Shown here: positions 7,551-16,803 of the stretch, in pieces | How positions within the stretch are numbered: the stretch's first letter is position 1 | Layout of the letters: each line of letters opens with the position of its first letter | Assembly (NCBI RefSeq): GCF_000161455.1 | Contig: NZ_CM000745.1 | Coordinates: 4,089,045-4,153,044, forward strand | Length of the DNA stretch: 64,000 bases | Direction: 5' to 3' | DNA from: Bacillus pseudomycoides DSM 12442 | GTDB taxonomy: Bacteria > Bacillota > Bacilli > Bacillales > Bacillaceae_G | Notes under the pieces: model-generated | Told to the model about the DNA's origin: nothing | Seen by the model: only the letters and a program-made list of their open reading frames with translations | Database searches by the model: none | Made by a program: the position numbers and the translations under genes

Positions 7551-9301
7551 ATAATCATATAGAAGCATTATCATATTATTTAGGCGCGTTTGTGGACGAA
7601 CTGGCGCGTCTAAATGTATATGATGTTGTCATTAGTCCAGGTTCGCGGTCAACGCCGCTAGCCTTGCTAATGGAGCAACATGAACAGATAAAAACATATT
7701 TGCATGTAGATGAACGATCAGCTGCTTTTTTCGCGCTCGGTATTGCGAAAGCGAAGAAGCGTCCTGTAGCGATTTTATGTACATCAGGAACAGCGGCAGC
7801 GAACTATTATCCAGCAATTTGTGAAGCCTTTCATTCGCGTGTGCCATTGCTTGTCTTAACAGCAGATAGACCACATGAACTAAGAGATGTTGGTGCCCCG
7901 CAGGCAATGAATCAGCTGAACTTATATGGCTCCTTTGTGAAACAGTTTATGGAGATGGCACTGCCAGAAGCTAGAGAGCCGATGTATCATTATGCCCGTA
8001 TGACAGCCGGGCGTGCTGTTGCAAGTGCATCTCTTGCGCCAAGGGGACCTGTCCATATTAATTTTCCACTTCGAGAGCCGTTGATCCCTGACTTTTCTTT
8101 AGAGGAATTATGGGAAAAAGGACGAGGTGAATATACAGGGGCAGTTCATCAAGGGAATATGGCGATGACGAGTGAATATGTAAGTTCTCTTACAGAGCGC
8201 CTTTTGAGTATGGAAAAGGGGCTTATTATTTGTGGAGACGATAGTCATCCAGAGATTGCTGAAGTTATCACGCAGCTTGCTGAGAAAACTGGATATCCAA
8301 TTTTGGCAGATCCGCTTTCAGGTCTTCGGAGCGGTAATCACGATAAATCATTGGTAATCGATTGCTATGATACATTTTTACGAAATGAATGCTTGAAGGA
8401 TACATGGAAGCCAGATGTCATTATTCGTTTCGGTGGTATGCCAGTATCTAAGGCATTAACGCAATATATAAAGAAACAAACGGCTGCTGTCCATATTGTT
8501 GTAGATGAATCAGGAAAATGGAGAGATCCAGCTCTTGTAGCAACGGAAGTGGTATGTGCAAGCGACGTCTCGTTTTGTAAAGCAATGACAGATAATATGC
8601 AAAAGCGAGAACAGAATGATTGGTGCGAGATGTGGAAACATATAAACGATGCAACGAAGAAAAAGCTTCGTGAAATCGAAACATATGAAACAGCGTTTGA
8701 AGGAAAAGTGATTACAGACATTGTGCATGTGTTACAAGAAGAAGCGACGTTATTTGTCAGCAATAGCATGCCAATTCGTGACACAGATACATTTTTCTTT
8801 AACATAGATAAAAAAATTCATGTCATGGCAAATCGTGGTGTGAATGGGATTGATGGGATTATTTCAACAGCCTTAGGAACGAGCACTGTTTGTGAACCAC
8901 TCGTATTAGTCATTGGTGATTTATCATTTTATCATGACCTAAATGGACTCTTAGCAGCAAAATTACATGATTTAAACGTAACAATTGTCGTTGTTAATAA
9001 CGATGGTGGTGGCATCTTCTCATTCCTACCACAATACAAGTCAAAAGAACATTTTGAATCATTATTCGGAACGCCGCTTGGGCTTGATTATGAACATGTT
9101 GTCAAAATGTACGGTGGTTCATTCTCGCGTGTAAATGACTGGGAAGCATTTCGTCATGAAGTAAAAAAAGGAACAACGGAAAAAGGGTTACACGTTGTGG
9201 AAATTTGTACAAACCGAGAAGAGAATTTACAATTGCACCGTGATTTATGGGCAAGTACATCGAAGGTTGCTACGGAAATTTTGCAAGGTGAATCGGAATG
9301 A
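7547..9301 (+). CDS. menD: SEPHCHC synthase
   Basis: A 584-aa thiamine-diphosphate enzyme that condenses isochorismate with the succinic semialdehyde unit from 2-oxoglutarate. The N-terminal domain has SPGSRSTPL (about 28) and the activating Glu in HVDERSAAFFALG (about 53). The C-terminal ThDP fold has GDLSFYHDLNGL (about 464) ending in VVNNDGGGIFSFLP (about 486). It is coupled to menF (ATGA overlap) and to menH (ATGA at 9298). Confidence 0.96.
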   Translation: MNNHIEALSYYLGAFVDELARLNVYDVVISPGSRSTPLALLMEQHEQIKTYLHVDERSAAFFALGIAKAKKRPVAILCTSGTAAANYYPAICEAFHSRVPLLVLTADRPHELRDVGAPQAMNQLNLYGSFVKQFMEMALPEAREPMYHYARMTAGRAVASASLAPRGPVHINFPLREPLIPDFSLEELWEKGRGEYTGAVHQGNMAMTSEYVSSLTERLLSMEKGLIICGDDSHPEIAEVITQLAEKTGYPILADPLSGLRSGNHDKSLVIDCYDTFLRNECLKDTWKPDVIIRFGGMPVSKALTQYIKKQTAAVHIVVDESGKWRDPALVATEVVCASDVSFCKAMTDNMQKREQNDWCEMWKHINDATKKKLREIETYETAFEGKVITDIVHVLQEEATLFVSNSMPIRDTDTFFFNIDKKIHVMANRGVNGIDGIISTALGTSTVCEPLVLVIGDLSFYHDLNGLLAAKLHDLNVTIVVVNNDGGGIFSFLPQYKSKEHFESLFGTPLGLDYEHVVKMYGGSFSRVNDWEAFRHEVKKGTTEKGLHVVEICTNREENLQLHRDLWASTSKVATEILQGESE

Positions 9302-10110
9302 AAGTAGCGCTGCAAGGTATAACGTATGAATATGAAGTGGTCGGTAGTGGAGAGCCACTTCTACTTCTTCATGGTTTTACGGGGAGCATGGAAACGTGGC
9401 ATTCGTTTATTCCTGCATGGAGTAAACAGTTCCAAGTCATCACAGTTGATCTTGTGGGACATGGAAAAACGGAAAGTCCCGAGGAACTTATGCATTATGA
9501 TATTCAAAATGTAGCACTTCAAATGACGACACTACTCGATCATTTGAATATTGAAAAAGCACATATACTCGGCTATTCAATGGGCGGAAGACTGGCGATT
9601 ACGATGGCATGCTTATATCCAAACCGCGTGAAATCTCTTTTATTAGAGAACTGCACAGCTGGACTTGAGATGGAATCGGACCGGAAAGAGCGCCGTGCGC
9701 GCGATGAACAGCTTGCAGATCGAATTGAATTAGAAAGAATAGAAGCTTTCGTAAATAGATGGGAAAATATCCCGCTGTTTGCAACGCAAAAAAAGTTATC
9801 ACAAGGTGTGCAAGAACAAGTAAGGAAAGAGCGACTTGCTAATAACCCGAAAGGACTCGCAAATAGCCTTCGGGGCATGGGAACAGGAGCCCAGCCTTCT
9901 TGGTGGAGTCAGCTTGAAGAGCTCAAAATGCCTGTCTTGTTAATGAATGGAGAGAGCGATCAGAAGTTCTTTCACATCTTACAAAATATACAAAAACGCA
10001 TCCCTCACGCGAAATTTGTCAAAATTGATGGGGCTGGCCATGCAATTCATGTGGAACAACCGCAAAAGTTTGGTACAATAGTAGAGGGATTTCTCAAAAC
10101 CATACAGTGA
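9298..10110 (+). CDS. menH: SHCHC synthase (alpha/beta hydrolase)
   Basis: A 270-aa alpha/beta hydrolase: LLLHGFTGS oxyanion region near residue 22, nucleophile elbow GYSMGGR (Ser about 95), a late GAGHAIHVEQP His near 243. MenH eliminates pyruvate from SEPHCHC. It is coupled to menD by a 4-nt overlap, which supports MenH over a generic hydrolase. An 80-bp gap with a new strong ribosome site separates it from menB. Confidence 0.93.
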   Translation: MKVALQGITYEYEVVGSGEPLLLLHGFTGSMETWHSFIPAWSKQFQVITVDLVGHGKTESPEELMHYDIQNVALQMTTLLDHLNIEKAHILGYSMGGRLAITMACLYPNRVKSLLLENCTAGLEMESDRKERRARDEQLADRIELERIEAFVNRWENIPLFATQKKLSQGVQEQVRKERLANNPKGLANSLRGMGTGAQPSWWSQLEELKMPVLLMNGESDQKFFHILQNIQKRIPHAKFVKIDGAGHAIHVEQPQKFGTIVEGFLKTIQ

Positions 10111-10189
10111 CACTTTTTTCTTTTGAGGAAAGTAGAACTTATAGAGACTAGTGGACAACCATTAGCACAATAAAAAGGAGGTAAGAATA

Positions 10190-11008
10190 ATGGCTATTGA
10201 ATGGGTAAAAGAAGGCAATTATGAAGATATTATTTATTCTACATACAATGGTATCGCAAAGATTTCGATTAACCGTCCTGAAGTACATAATGCATTCCGT
10301 CCTAAAACGGTAATGGAGTTAATCAATGCATTTGCACAAGCACGTGATGATGCAAATGTTGGCGTTATCATTTTAACAGGTGAAGGTGGACGTGCATTCT
10401 GTTCTGGCGGCGACCAAAAAGTTCGCGGTCATGGTGGATATGTAGGTGAAGACCAAATCCCACGCTTAAACGTATTAGACTTACAACGTTTAATTCGCGC
10501 AATCCCTAAACCAGTTATCGCAATGGTAGCAGGTTATGCAATTGGCGGTGGACACGTACTTCATATCGTATGTGATTTAACAATCGCAGCAGACAACGCT
10601 GTATTCGGACAAACTGGTCCTAAAGTAGGTAGCTTTGATGGCGGATACGGAGCTGGTTATTTAGCTCGCATGGTAGGTCATAAGAAAGCTCGTGAAATTT
10701 GGTACCTATGTCGTCAATACAGTGCACAAGAAGCACTTGATATGGGCTTAGTAAACACAGTTGTACCATTAGAAGAGCTAGAAGCAGAAACAGTCCAATG
10801 GGCAGAAGAAATCTTAGCAAACAGCCCAATGGCACTTCGTTTCTTAAAAGCTGCATTCAATGCAGATACAGACGGTTTAGCTGGTATCCAGCAACTAGCG
10901 GGAGACGCAACGTTATTGTACTACACAACTGACGAAGCAAAAGAAGGCCGCGACGCGTTCAAAGAAAAACGCCGTCCAGACTTCGGACAATTCCCTCGTT
11001 TTCCGTGA
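10190..11008 (+). CDS. menB: 1,4-dihydroxy-2-naphthoyl-CoA synthase
   Basis: A 272-aa crotonase-fold enzyme that closes the second ring of o-succinylbenzoyl-CoA. Family marks are FCSGGDQKVRG (about 78), AGYAIGGGHVLH (about 113), the GPKVGSFDGGYGAGYLAR block (about 142) and the C-terminal FKEKRRPDFGQFPR. AAAGGAGGT precedes the ATG. The codon choice is markedly biased to a few codons, as in highly expressed genes. The repeat at 11009 starts directly after the stop. Confidence 0.96.
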   Translation: MAIEWVKEGNYEDIIYSTYNGIAKISINRPEVHNAFRPKTVMELINAFAQARDDANVGVIILTGEGGRAFCSGGDQKVRGHGGYVGEDQIPRLNVLDLQRLIRAIPKPVIAMVAGYAIGGGHVLHIVCDLTIAADNAVFGQTGPKVGSFDGGYGAGYLARMVGHKKAREIWYLCRQYSAQEALDMGLVNTVVPLEELEAETVQWAEEILANSPMALRFLKAAFNADTDGLAGIQQLAGDATLLYYTTDEAKEGRDAFKEKRRPDFGQFPRFP

Positions 11009-11264
11009 TTAAAAGCGGAAGCGGCTCGTTCAGAATGTGAGGGGGATGGAGCTTCTGACGAAGAGGCGCAGTTTGCCTCGTAGGAAGCAGCGAAGCCACC
11101 GACTATTCTAGCTGCTGTAGCTGGATGAAATTAAAGGCGGAAGCAGCTCGTTCAGAATAGGAGAGGGATGGAGCTTCAGACGAAGAGGCGTAGTTTGCCT
11201 CGCAGGAAGAAGCAAAGCCATCGACTATTCTAGCTGCTGTAGCTGGATAAGATTAAAAGCGGAA
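11009..11264 (+). repeat. Two 122-bp direct tandem repeats plus start of a third
   Basis: Unit 1 is 11009-11130, unit 2 is 11131-11252, both 122 bp; a third copy breaks off after TTAAAAGCGGAA at 11253-11264. Each unit holds GCGGAAGC.GCTCGTTCAGAA, GATGGAGCTTC.GACGAAGAGG, and TATTCTAGCTGCTGTAGCTGGAT. They are GC-richer than the surroundings and differ at roughly a dozen positions. They separate menB from menE. Confidence 0.9.
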
Positions 11265-11273
11265 ACAAAAACA

Positions 11274-11307
11274 AGAGACTTGATTGTACATCAAGTCTCT
11301 TTCTTTA
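11274..11307 (+). terminator. Terminator or attenuator between menB and menE
   Basis: Perfect 10-bp stem AGAGACTTGA / TCAAGTCTCT with a 7-nt loop, then TTCTTT. It lies only 19 bp before the menE ATG, so it may tune rather than end transcription. Confidence 0.6.
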
Positions 11308-11325
11308 ATGGAAGGAGAATGTGTA

Positions 11326-12771
11326 ATGGAGACAATGCCCAATTGGTTAATGCAACGTTCTTTTTTAACACCAGAGCGCACTGCGATTGAGACAAAAGAG
11401 GAGAAGATTACATTTTTAGAACTGCATGAAAAAGTAGGATCTGTTTGTGAACACCTTTCATACTTACAGATAGAAAAAGGTCAAAAAGTGGCTGTTCTGA
11501 TGAAAAATGGTACCCAGATGATTACAGTAATTCACGCCTTATCTTATATTGGGGCAGTAGCTGTACTTCTAAATACACGTCTTTCAAGAGAAGAGCTACT
11601 TTGGCAAATGGATGATGCTGAAGTTGTTTGCTTAGTAACGGACCAAGAATTTGAAACAGAACAGGTACTAGTATATGCATTTGAAGAGGTAGTGAATGGA
11701 CCGAAGAAAACTGCAGTCGTTCAAGAGGAGTTTTCTTTAGAAGAATCGATGACAATTATTTATACGTCAGGAACAACAGGCAAACCGAAAGGGGTTATCT
11801 TAACATACGGTAATCACTGGGCGAGTGCTGTTGGATCATCACTTAACTTAGGGCTTCGCGATGATGATTGTTGGTTAGCGTGCATGCCAATGTTTCATGT
11901 AGGCGGATTATCTCTGTTAATGAAAAATATTATGTACGGTATGCGGATTTTACTCGTTCCGAAATATGATCCTGATTTCATTCATGAGGCAATAAAAACT
12001 CGGGGAATAACAATCATATCTGTCGTTTCTAAGATGTTAATGGACTTATTAGAAAGACTTGGGGAGGAAACATATCCGAGCTCTTTACGTTGCATGTTAT
12101 TAGGCGGAGGACCAGCACCAAAGCCACTTTTAGAAACATGTGTAACAAAAGGAATCCCTGTGTACCAAACATATGGTATGACAGAAACATCCTCGCAAAT
12201 TTGCACACTTTCAGCTGATTACATGTTAACGAAAGTTGGTTCAGCAGGAAAAACGCTTTTCTTATGCCAGCTTCGAATTGAGAAGGATGGAGAAGTAGTG
12301 CCACCGAATGTTGAAGGAGAGATTGTTGTAAAAGGACCGAATGTGACACATGGATATTTTAAACGTGAAGACGCAACGCGTGAAACAATAATAGACGGTT
12401 GGCTTCATACTGGAGATCTTGGGTATTTAGATGAAGAAGGATTTTTATATGTATTAGATCGTCGTAGTGATCTCATTATTTCAGGCGGAGAAAATATTTA
12501 TCCAGCGCAAATTGAAGAAGTACTGCTTGCAAATCCTAAAGTGGCGGAAGCTGGAGTTGTTGGGAAAGCAGACGAACAGTGGGGACAAGTGCCTGCTGCG
12601 TTTATTGTTAAGGCTGACGATATAACAGAAGAAGAACTGATTCAATTTTGTGAAGAAAAATTAGCGCGATATAAAGTACCGAGAGAAGTGCATTTCTTAC
12701 TTGAATTACCACGTAATGCTTCGGAAAAATTGTTAAGACGGGAACTAAGGCACCTGCTGGAGGAGATGTAA
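11326..12771 (+). CDS. menE: o-Succinylbenzoate-CoA ligase
   Basis: A 481-aa ANL-superfamily adenylating enzyme that makes OSB-CoA. The P-loop-like motif TIIYTSGTTGKPKG is near 146, QTYGMTETSSQ near 284, the LHTGDLGYLDEEG motif near 365, and the C-terminal Lys in NASEKLLRRELR near 470. The frame opens upstream in the hairpin, but AAGGAG sits 8 nt before the ATG at 11326. It is followed without gap by menC. Confidence 0.95.
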   Translation: METMPNWLMQRSFLTPERTAIETKEEKITFLELHEKVGSVCEHLSYLQIEKGQKVAVLMKNGTQMITVIHALSYIGAVAVLLNTRLSREELLWQMDDAEVVCLVTDQEFETEQVLVYAFEEVVNGPKKTAVVQEEFSLEESMTIIYTSGTTGKPKGVILTYGNHWASAVGSSLNLGLRDDDCWLACMPMFHVGGLSLLMKNIMYGMRILLVPKYDPDFIHEAIKTRGITIISVVSKMLMDLLERLGEETYPSSLRCMLLGGGPAPKPLLETCVTKGIPVYQTYGMTETSSQICTLSADYMLTKVGSAGKTLFLCQLRIEKDGEVVPPNVEGEIVVKGPNVTHGYFKREDATRETIIDGWLHTGDLGYLDEEGFLYVLDRRSDLIISGGENIYPAQIEEVLLANPKVAEAGVVGKADEQWGQVPAAFIVKADDITEEELIQFCEEKLARYKVPREVHFLLELPRNASEKLLRRELRHLLEEM

Positions 12772-13878
12772 ATGAGAATTAAAAAGGCGACGCTTTATGT
12801 AACAGAAATGCCTCTTGTGATTCCTTTTGCAGCAAGTTACGGAACGTATGAAACGCGGGAAAGTATTGTCATTGAACTTGAGGATACGGACGGATATATC
12901 GGGTTTGGGGAAGTTGTTGCGTTCTCAGAACCATGGTATACAGAAGAAACTGCAACAACGGCACTTCATATGCTTCAAGATTTTTTAATACCAGATGTAT
13001 TGAAAGCTGAAATTACACATCCAAATGAAATTCCGAGTCTCTTTCAGCATATAAAGCGTAACCGTATGGCGAAAGCGGGAATAGAAGGCGCTGTATGGGA
13101 TTTGTATGCGAAACACGAAAACAGGTCATTAGCGACTTTACTGGGAGGAACACAGCCAGAAATTGAAGTCGGTGTTGTGATTGGGTTAGATACGATTTCT
13201 AATATGTTAAAACGAATTGAAATGTATGCAGAAGAAGGATATCAACGTTTTAAGGTGAAAATCAAACCGGAATTTGATTATGAGCTAATAAAGGAAATAC
13301 GAAGAGTCTTTCCAAAGGTTCCATTAATGGTCGATGCAAATTCAGCGTATACGTTAGGGGATATTGAACGATTAAAACGATTGGATGAATTTCAGTTAAT
13401 GATGATTGAACAGCCTTTAGCGGATAACGATTTTCTCGATCACGCTAAGCTCCAAAAACAAATAGAGACACCTATTTGTTTGGACGAGAGTATTCATAGC
13501 TTAGAAGATGCAAGAGTAGCGATTACACTTGGAAGCTGCCGCATTATAAATATTAAACCGGGACGAGTTGGCGGTTTAACAGAATCAATCCAAATTCATG
13601 ATTATTGCAAGGAACATGGTATTCCTGTTTGGTGCGGCGGTATGGTTGAAATGGGGATTTCACGTGCGCAAAATATTGCGTTAGCATCACTCCCAAACTT
13701 TACGATTCCGGGTGATATTTCAGCTTCAAGTAGACACTGGGAGCGAGATATTATTTCACCAGGAGTAACATTGCAAGGCGGGAAAGTAATTGTTCCAAAA
13801 GAGCTTGGGTTTGGATATGGCGTAAACCGGGAAAGATTAGAAGAGATTACGAGAAAACGGATTGTATGTGAGAGGTGA
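12772..13878 (+). CDS. menC: o-Succinylbenzoate synthase
   Basis: A 368-aa enolase-superfamily enzyme that dehydrates SHCHC to o-succinylbenzoate. It shows the KxK catalytic pair (FKVKIKPEF, about 162), metal ligands in MVDANSAY (about 188), MIEQPL (about 213) and CLDESI (about 238), and the late Lys in NIKPGRVGG (about 262). Some relatives are N-acylamino acid racemases, but the men context decides. ATG directly follows the menE TAA; AGGAGATG is inside menE. Confidence 0.95.
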   Translation: MRIKKATLYVTEMPLVIPFAASYGTYETRESIVIELEDTDGYIGFGEVVAFSEPWYTEETATTALHMLQDFLIPDVLKAEITHPNEIPSLFQHIKRNRMAKAGIEGAVWDLYAKHENRSLATLLGGTQPEIEVGVVIGLDTISNMLKRIEMYAEEGYQRFKVKIKPEFDYELIKEIRRVFPKVPLMVDANSAYTLGDIERLKRLDEFQLMMIEQPLADNDFLDHAKLQKQIETPICLDESIHSLEDARVAITLGSCRIINIKPGRVGGLTESIQIHDYCKEHGIPVWCGGMVEMGISRAQNIALASLPNFTIPGDISASSRHWERDIISPGVTLQGGKVIVPKELGFGYGVNRERLEEITRKRIVCER

Positions 13879-13882
13879 ATGT

Positions 13883-14185
13883 ATGAGGCAGCAGGAAGAT
13901 ATATTGCGGGTTATACAAGCATATTTGTTAAAGGTGTCATTTGTAAAAGTTGCATATATTTTTGGGCCTCACGTAAGGAAAGAAGTAACAGATCAATGTA
14001 GTCATCACATTGCGATTGAAACGAAGAATGCTTCGCACAAACAATTTCAATGGTTATGTTTTGAGTTGACAGAAGAGCTGGAGGGAAGAGTGAAATTTGA
14101 TGTGGTACATTTAAATATGCTCTCTAATCAACAACTACAAAAGCGTATATTGCAAGAAGGAAAGCTGTTTGTACAGCGTATATAA
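13883..14185 (+). CDS. Degenerate nucleotidyltransferase-fold protein, 100 aa
   Basis: The ATG at 13883 follows GAGAGGTGA, 5 bp after the menC stop, so it is probably the last gene of menEC. The layout resembles minimal nucleotidyltransferases: a helix, then VAYIFGPHVRKEV (about 22) where active enzymes have FGSRARGE, a strand HHIAIET (about 45) where they have SDIDLAI, a strand KFDVVHLN (about 75), and a C-terminal ILQEGKLFVQ. The GS pair and the DxD metal ligands are missing, so catalysis is unlikely. No HEPN partner is next to it. The stop codon lies inside the bcr1 target duplication. The family call is my inference. Confidence 0.6.
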   Translation: MRQQEDILRVIQAYLLKVSFVKVAYIFGPHVRKEVTDQCSHHIAIETKNASHKQFQWLCFELTEELEGRVKFDVVHLNMLSNQQLQKRILQEGKLFVQRI

Positions 14186-14333
14186 AGTGAAACTTTAATC
14201 AGTGGTGACTTCATCCCTCACTGATTATTAGCCCTCACCAATCGGGCTTTTACGGGCAATTCATCACCTGCTTAACTTTTTTGCTTTCACTGAATGAGGT
14301 GGGAGTGTTACTGCCCACAAATAGCGGGATAAA
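14182..14333 (-). repeat. bcr1 element, complete, minus orientation
   Basis: ATAAA (TTTAT) at both ends, 14182-14186 and 14329-14333. Internal blocks: GTGAAACTTTAATCAGTGG, GCCCTCACCAATCGGGCTTTTACGG, GAGGTGGGAGTGTTACTGCCC and GCGGGATAAA. About 152 bp. bcr1 is known as a mobile, foldable repeat of the B. cereus group with a TTTAT duplication. Confidence 0.85.
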
Positions 14334-14368
14334 GAGCCTACGATGATTCAATTATCGTAGGCTCTTTT
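14334..14368 (+). terminator. Terminator after the men cluster
   Basis: Stem GAGCCTACGAT / ATCGTAGGCTC, then TTTT. It directly follows the bcr1 copy and was probably the original end of the menEC transcript. The rest of the gap to 14571 holds no gene I can support. Confidence 0.75.
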
Positions 14369-14571
14369 GTGATTCGCAGGCATTGCATTCTTTATTGATG
14401 GTTTATCAGTAAATCCAAGGTTTCGTTGTATCTTTTCGTAAAACAAGCCTGTTTTTGGGAAAAACAAGCTCCCGATTTCCCATGTAAACATAATATAAAT
14501 TGAATCCGCTCATTTAGAACATGATAGGATCCCCTTGTTGTTACGAATGATACTAAAGGAGGAATAGAGTA

Positions 14572-14784
14572 ATGAGTGATAAGTGCGATGACAGATGCGA
14601 TGACAGACATGAACATCACCATAGACACATAAGACACGGCTGTGGAGGCGGTTTTGCGCTTCTAATCGTATTGTTTATTTTATTGATTATCATCGGTGCT
14701 AGCTGCTTCGGTGGTGGCTACGGTGGCGGTTGTGGATATGGCGGCGGCTATGGTGGCTTTGGTGGTGGTTACGGATACTGCTAA
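14572..14784 (+). CDS. YjcZ family sporulation protein
   Basis: A 70-aa peptide: a His/Asp/Cys-rich head, a hydrophobic segment GFALLIVLFILLIIIG (about 27-42) and a Gly-Tyr tail (GGGYGG repeats) ending in Cys. This is the YjcZ-type sporulation family, found in forespore or spore membranes. AAAGGAGG lies 9 nt before the ATG. It is monocistronic with its own terminator. Confidence 0.85.
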   Translation: MSDKCDDRCDDRHEHHHRHIRHGCGGGFALLIVLFILLIIIGASCFGGGYGGGCGYGGGYGGFGGGYGYC

Positions 14785-14798
14785 CAAAAACTATTGAG

Positions 14799-14831
14799 AA
14801 TAGCCTTGTGCGCATGCACAAGGCTATTTTA
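14799..14831. terminator. Bidirectional terminator, yjcZ-like / Bce permease
   Basis: Stem AATAGCCTTGTGC / GCACAAGGCTATT with a 4-nt loop between two convergent genes. Confidence 0.85.
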
Positions 14832-14832
14832 T

Positions 14833-16803
14833 TCACAATTTAAGGCGTTGTGATAATTTATTCATGTAAAGGGAACGGATTAAAAAGAAGAAAATAATCT
14901 CGATCATCCCAAATAAAGTAAGTACAAATGATAATTCTTTGAGTAGAGAAATTGCGAGTATGTTTTGTAAAAAAACGATAGCAAATATTGTATGGAAGGC
15001 AGCGACTATATAAGGTACGAAAAATAAAATTGCCAATTGAATCGTTGCAGAACGAAACATCTCGGACTCTGTTAGTCCAATTTTTGTAATGGCAATATAC
15101 TTTTGCTCTTCTCTTGTTAAATCATTATACATACGGAAGTACAAGACACTTGCTGCTCCAATAAAGAAGATGATACCGAGAAAAGTGCCAATAAAGAAAC
15201 TAGAGACATTACTCTTTTTACTGTATGCTAGTTCGTCACTAGATGTAAAAAGACTGAATGGGATAGCGTTATGTTGTTTTTCTTTCTCTGTTTTCTCCAA
15301 TAAATCGTTTCGATCTTTATCTATACTATTCACCACATTTTTGGTAGGGATAAGAGTGTCTTCCCAATTTTCAACAATATAGTTATAAATGGTAATGGTT
15401 TCAATGTGCGGAATCATATTATCAATGACATGATCTTGCATCACAATTGTGTCAGGAAGAGCGTATTGTGGCTCTACTCCTTGATTTAAAAATCCTTTAA
15501 TGAGAAATTTTTTTTTGTTAGATTCCAAAGTTATTGTTTCTTGCTTTGCAAATGGATTGGTTATTAAATTTAATAGAGTTGGTGAAAACCTAGAAATTAT
15601 ATATGTTTCGTCTGGTCCTAACTGAATTTCTGGTTTTTTTAACAGCGTAGCTAGTGTATTATAATCACTCATTTTCATAATAGCAACGTCTTGTTCTAGA
15701 GCTTTATCTTTTAAAACTGCAAATTTATATTTTTGATACTGAAATTGATAATTGGTAAGCTCTTGCTCTATCGTAGCAATATGTTTTTGTTCGAATGAAT
15801 TTCCTGGATCAGATGTATAGGTGAACGGAACAGGATAACGTTCTAAAATAGTTGCTTTTGTGTAATTATTCATAGCAAAGAGCGGTGTAATAATTGTAAA
15901 AGCAAGCGCAGATAACATGGTAACAATAAAGAGCATATTAATATTACCACGCGTACGTGCAACTAAATCTGAAATCCATAACATATTTATTTGTTTCATA
16001 TAAAATCTTCTTCTCTTTTTTAAAATAGATATAAAGAGAAGAATCGTTTGAGAAAATAATAAATACGTTCCAATTGTTACAAGTGGCAAAATGGATAAAA
16101 TAATAAAGAATACGGAGCCATCTTGTATGTTTTTTTCGGTGACATATCCTTTTGGGTACCCCGCGATATAATAACATAGTCCTAAACAAGCTAAAGCAAA
16201 TAAAGAAATGAGAATAGAAGGCCGTTTTTCTTTTCTTAACTTTTGCTCGTTTTTAATGAGACGAATCGTTTTACGTGTACGAACAAACATAGGTGTAAAC
16301 GTAGAAACGATAAAAAATAGAACGATGAAAGTTACAGTTGTGACGATAATTGCCCTTGTAGGCCAATATAAGTAGAGCCCTGTTGCACCTGTTAATTTGG
16401 ACGTAACCAATAGAAAAAAGTTAGAAAAAACAAGACCACCTTGAATACCAACAAAAATGGCTAATATTCCAATCATCATATTTTCCATAAATACAAGGCG
16501 TTTTAATTGTTTCTTAGAGATACCGAGAACTGTTAAAATACCAAATTGTTTTTTACGTACGTTTAAAAATGCTCCAATCGAATACAGCAAGAAAAAGAAC
16601 GAGAACATGATGATAACAAATTGCGCCATTCCGATTAAATTCATCAGAGGTCCTTGTTCATGTAAGTTCTGTAAACGCGGATGGTACGAGTATACAGTAA
16701 GTGAGAAGAAAACCATTATCGAAAAAGCACTACTTAAAAAATATGCAAAATATGCTTTAGAATTACGCATGACATTTTTTAATGCAAATTGCCAAAATGT
16801 CAT
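14833..16803 (-). CDS. BceB-type ABC permease, second copy
   Basis: A 656-aa permease of the BceB/FtsX family: about ten membrane helices with a large extracellular domain between helices 7 and 8 (about residues 310-525). It begins MTFWQFALKNVMRNSKAYFA. These permeases remove or shield peptide antibiotics at the membrane and act as co-sensors for their kinase. It overlaps the ATPase gene by 4 nt. By eye it is clearly a paralogue of the permease at 17574-19544; the extracellular domains differ most. Confidence 0.88.
   Translation of the reverse strand: MTFWQFALKNVMRNSKAYFAYFLSSAFSIMVFFSLTVYSYHPRLQNLHEQGPLMNLIGMAQFVIIMFSFFFLLYSIGAFLNVRKKQFGILTVLGISKKQLKRLVFMENMMIGILAIFVGIQGGLVFSNFFLLVTSKLTGATGLYLYWPTRAIIVTTVTFIVLFFIVSTFTPMFVRTRKTIRLIKNEQKLRKEKRPSILISLFALACLGLCYYIAGYPKGYVTEKNIQDGSVFFIILSILPLVTIGTYLLFSQTILLFISILKKRRRFYMKQINMLWISDLVARTRGNINMLFIVTMLSALAFTIITPLFAMNNYTKATILERYPVPFTYTSDPGNSFEQKHIATIEQELTNYQFQYQKYKFAVLKDKALEQDVAIMKMSDYNTLATLLKKPEIQLGPDETYIISRFSPTLLNLITNPFAKQETITLESNKKKFLIKGFLNQGVEPQYALPDTIVMQDHVIDNMIPHIETITIYNYIVENWEDTLIPTKNVVNSIDKDRNDLLEKTEKEKQHNAIPFSLFTSSDELAYSKKSNVSSFFIGTFLGIIFFIGAASVLYFRMYNDLTREEQKYIAITKIGLTESEMFRSATIQLAILFFVPYIVAAFHTIFAIVFLQNILAISLLKELSFVLTLFGMIEIIFFFLIRSLYMNKLSQRLKL

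Noticed and set aside
7103..7558. 151-codon frame antisense to menF
   Set aside because: Antisense shadow of a well-conserved enzyme; no start signal.
14392..14637. 81-codon minus-strand frame between bcr1 and the YjcZ gene
   Set aside because: It overlaps the start of the YjcZ gene and has no ribosome site or recognisable content.
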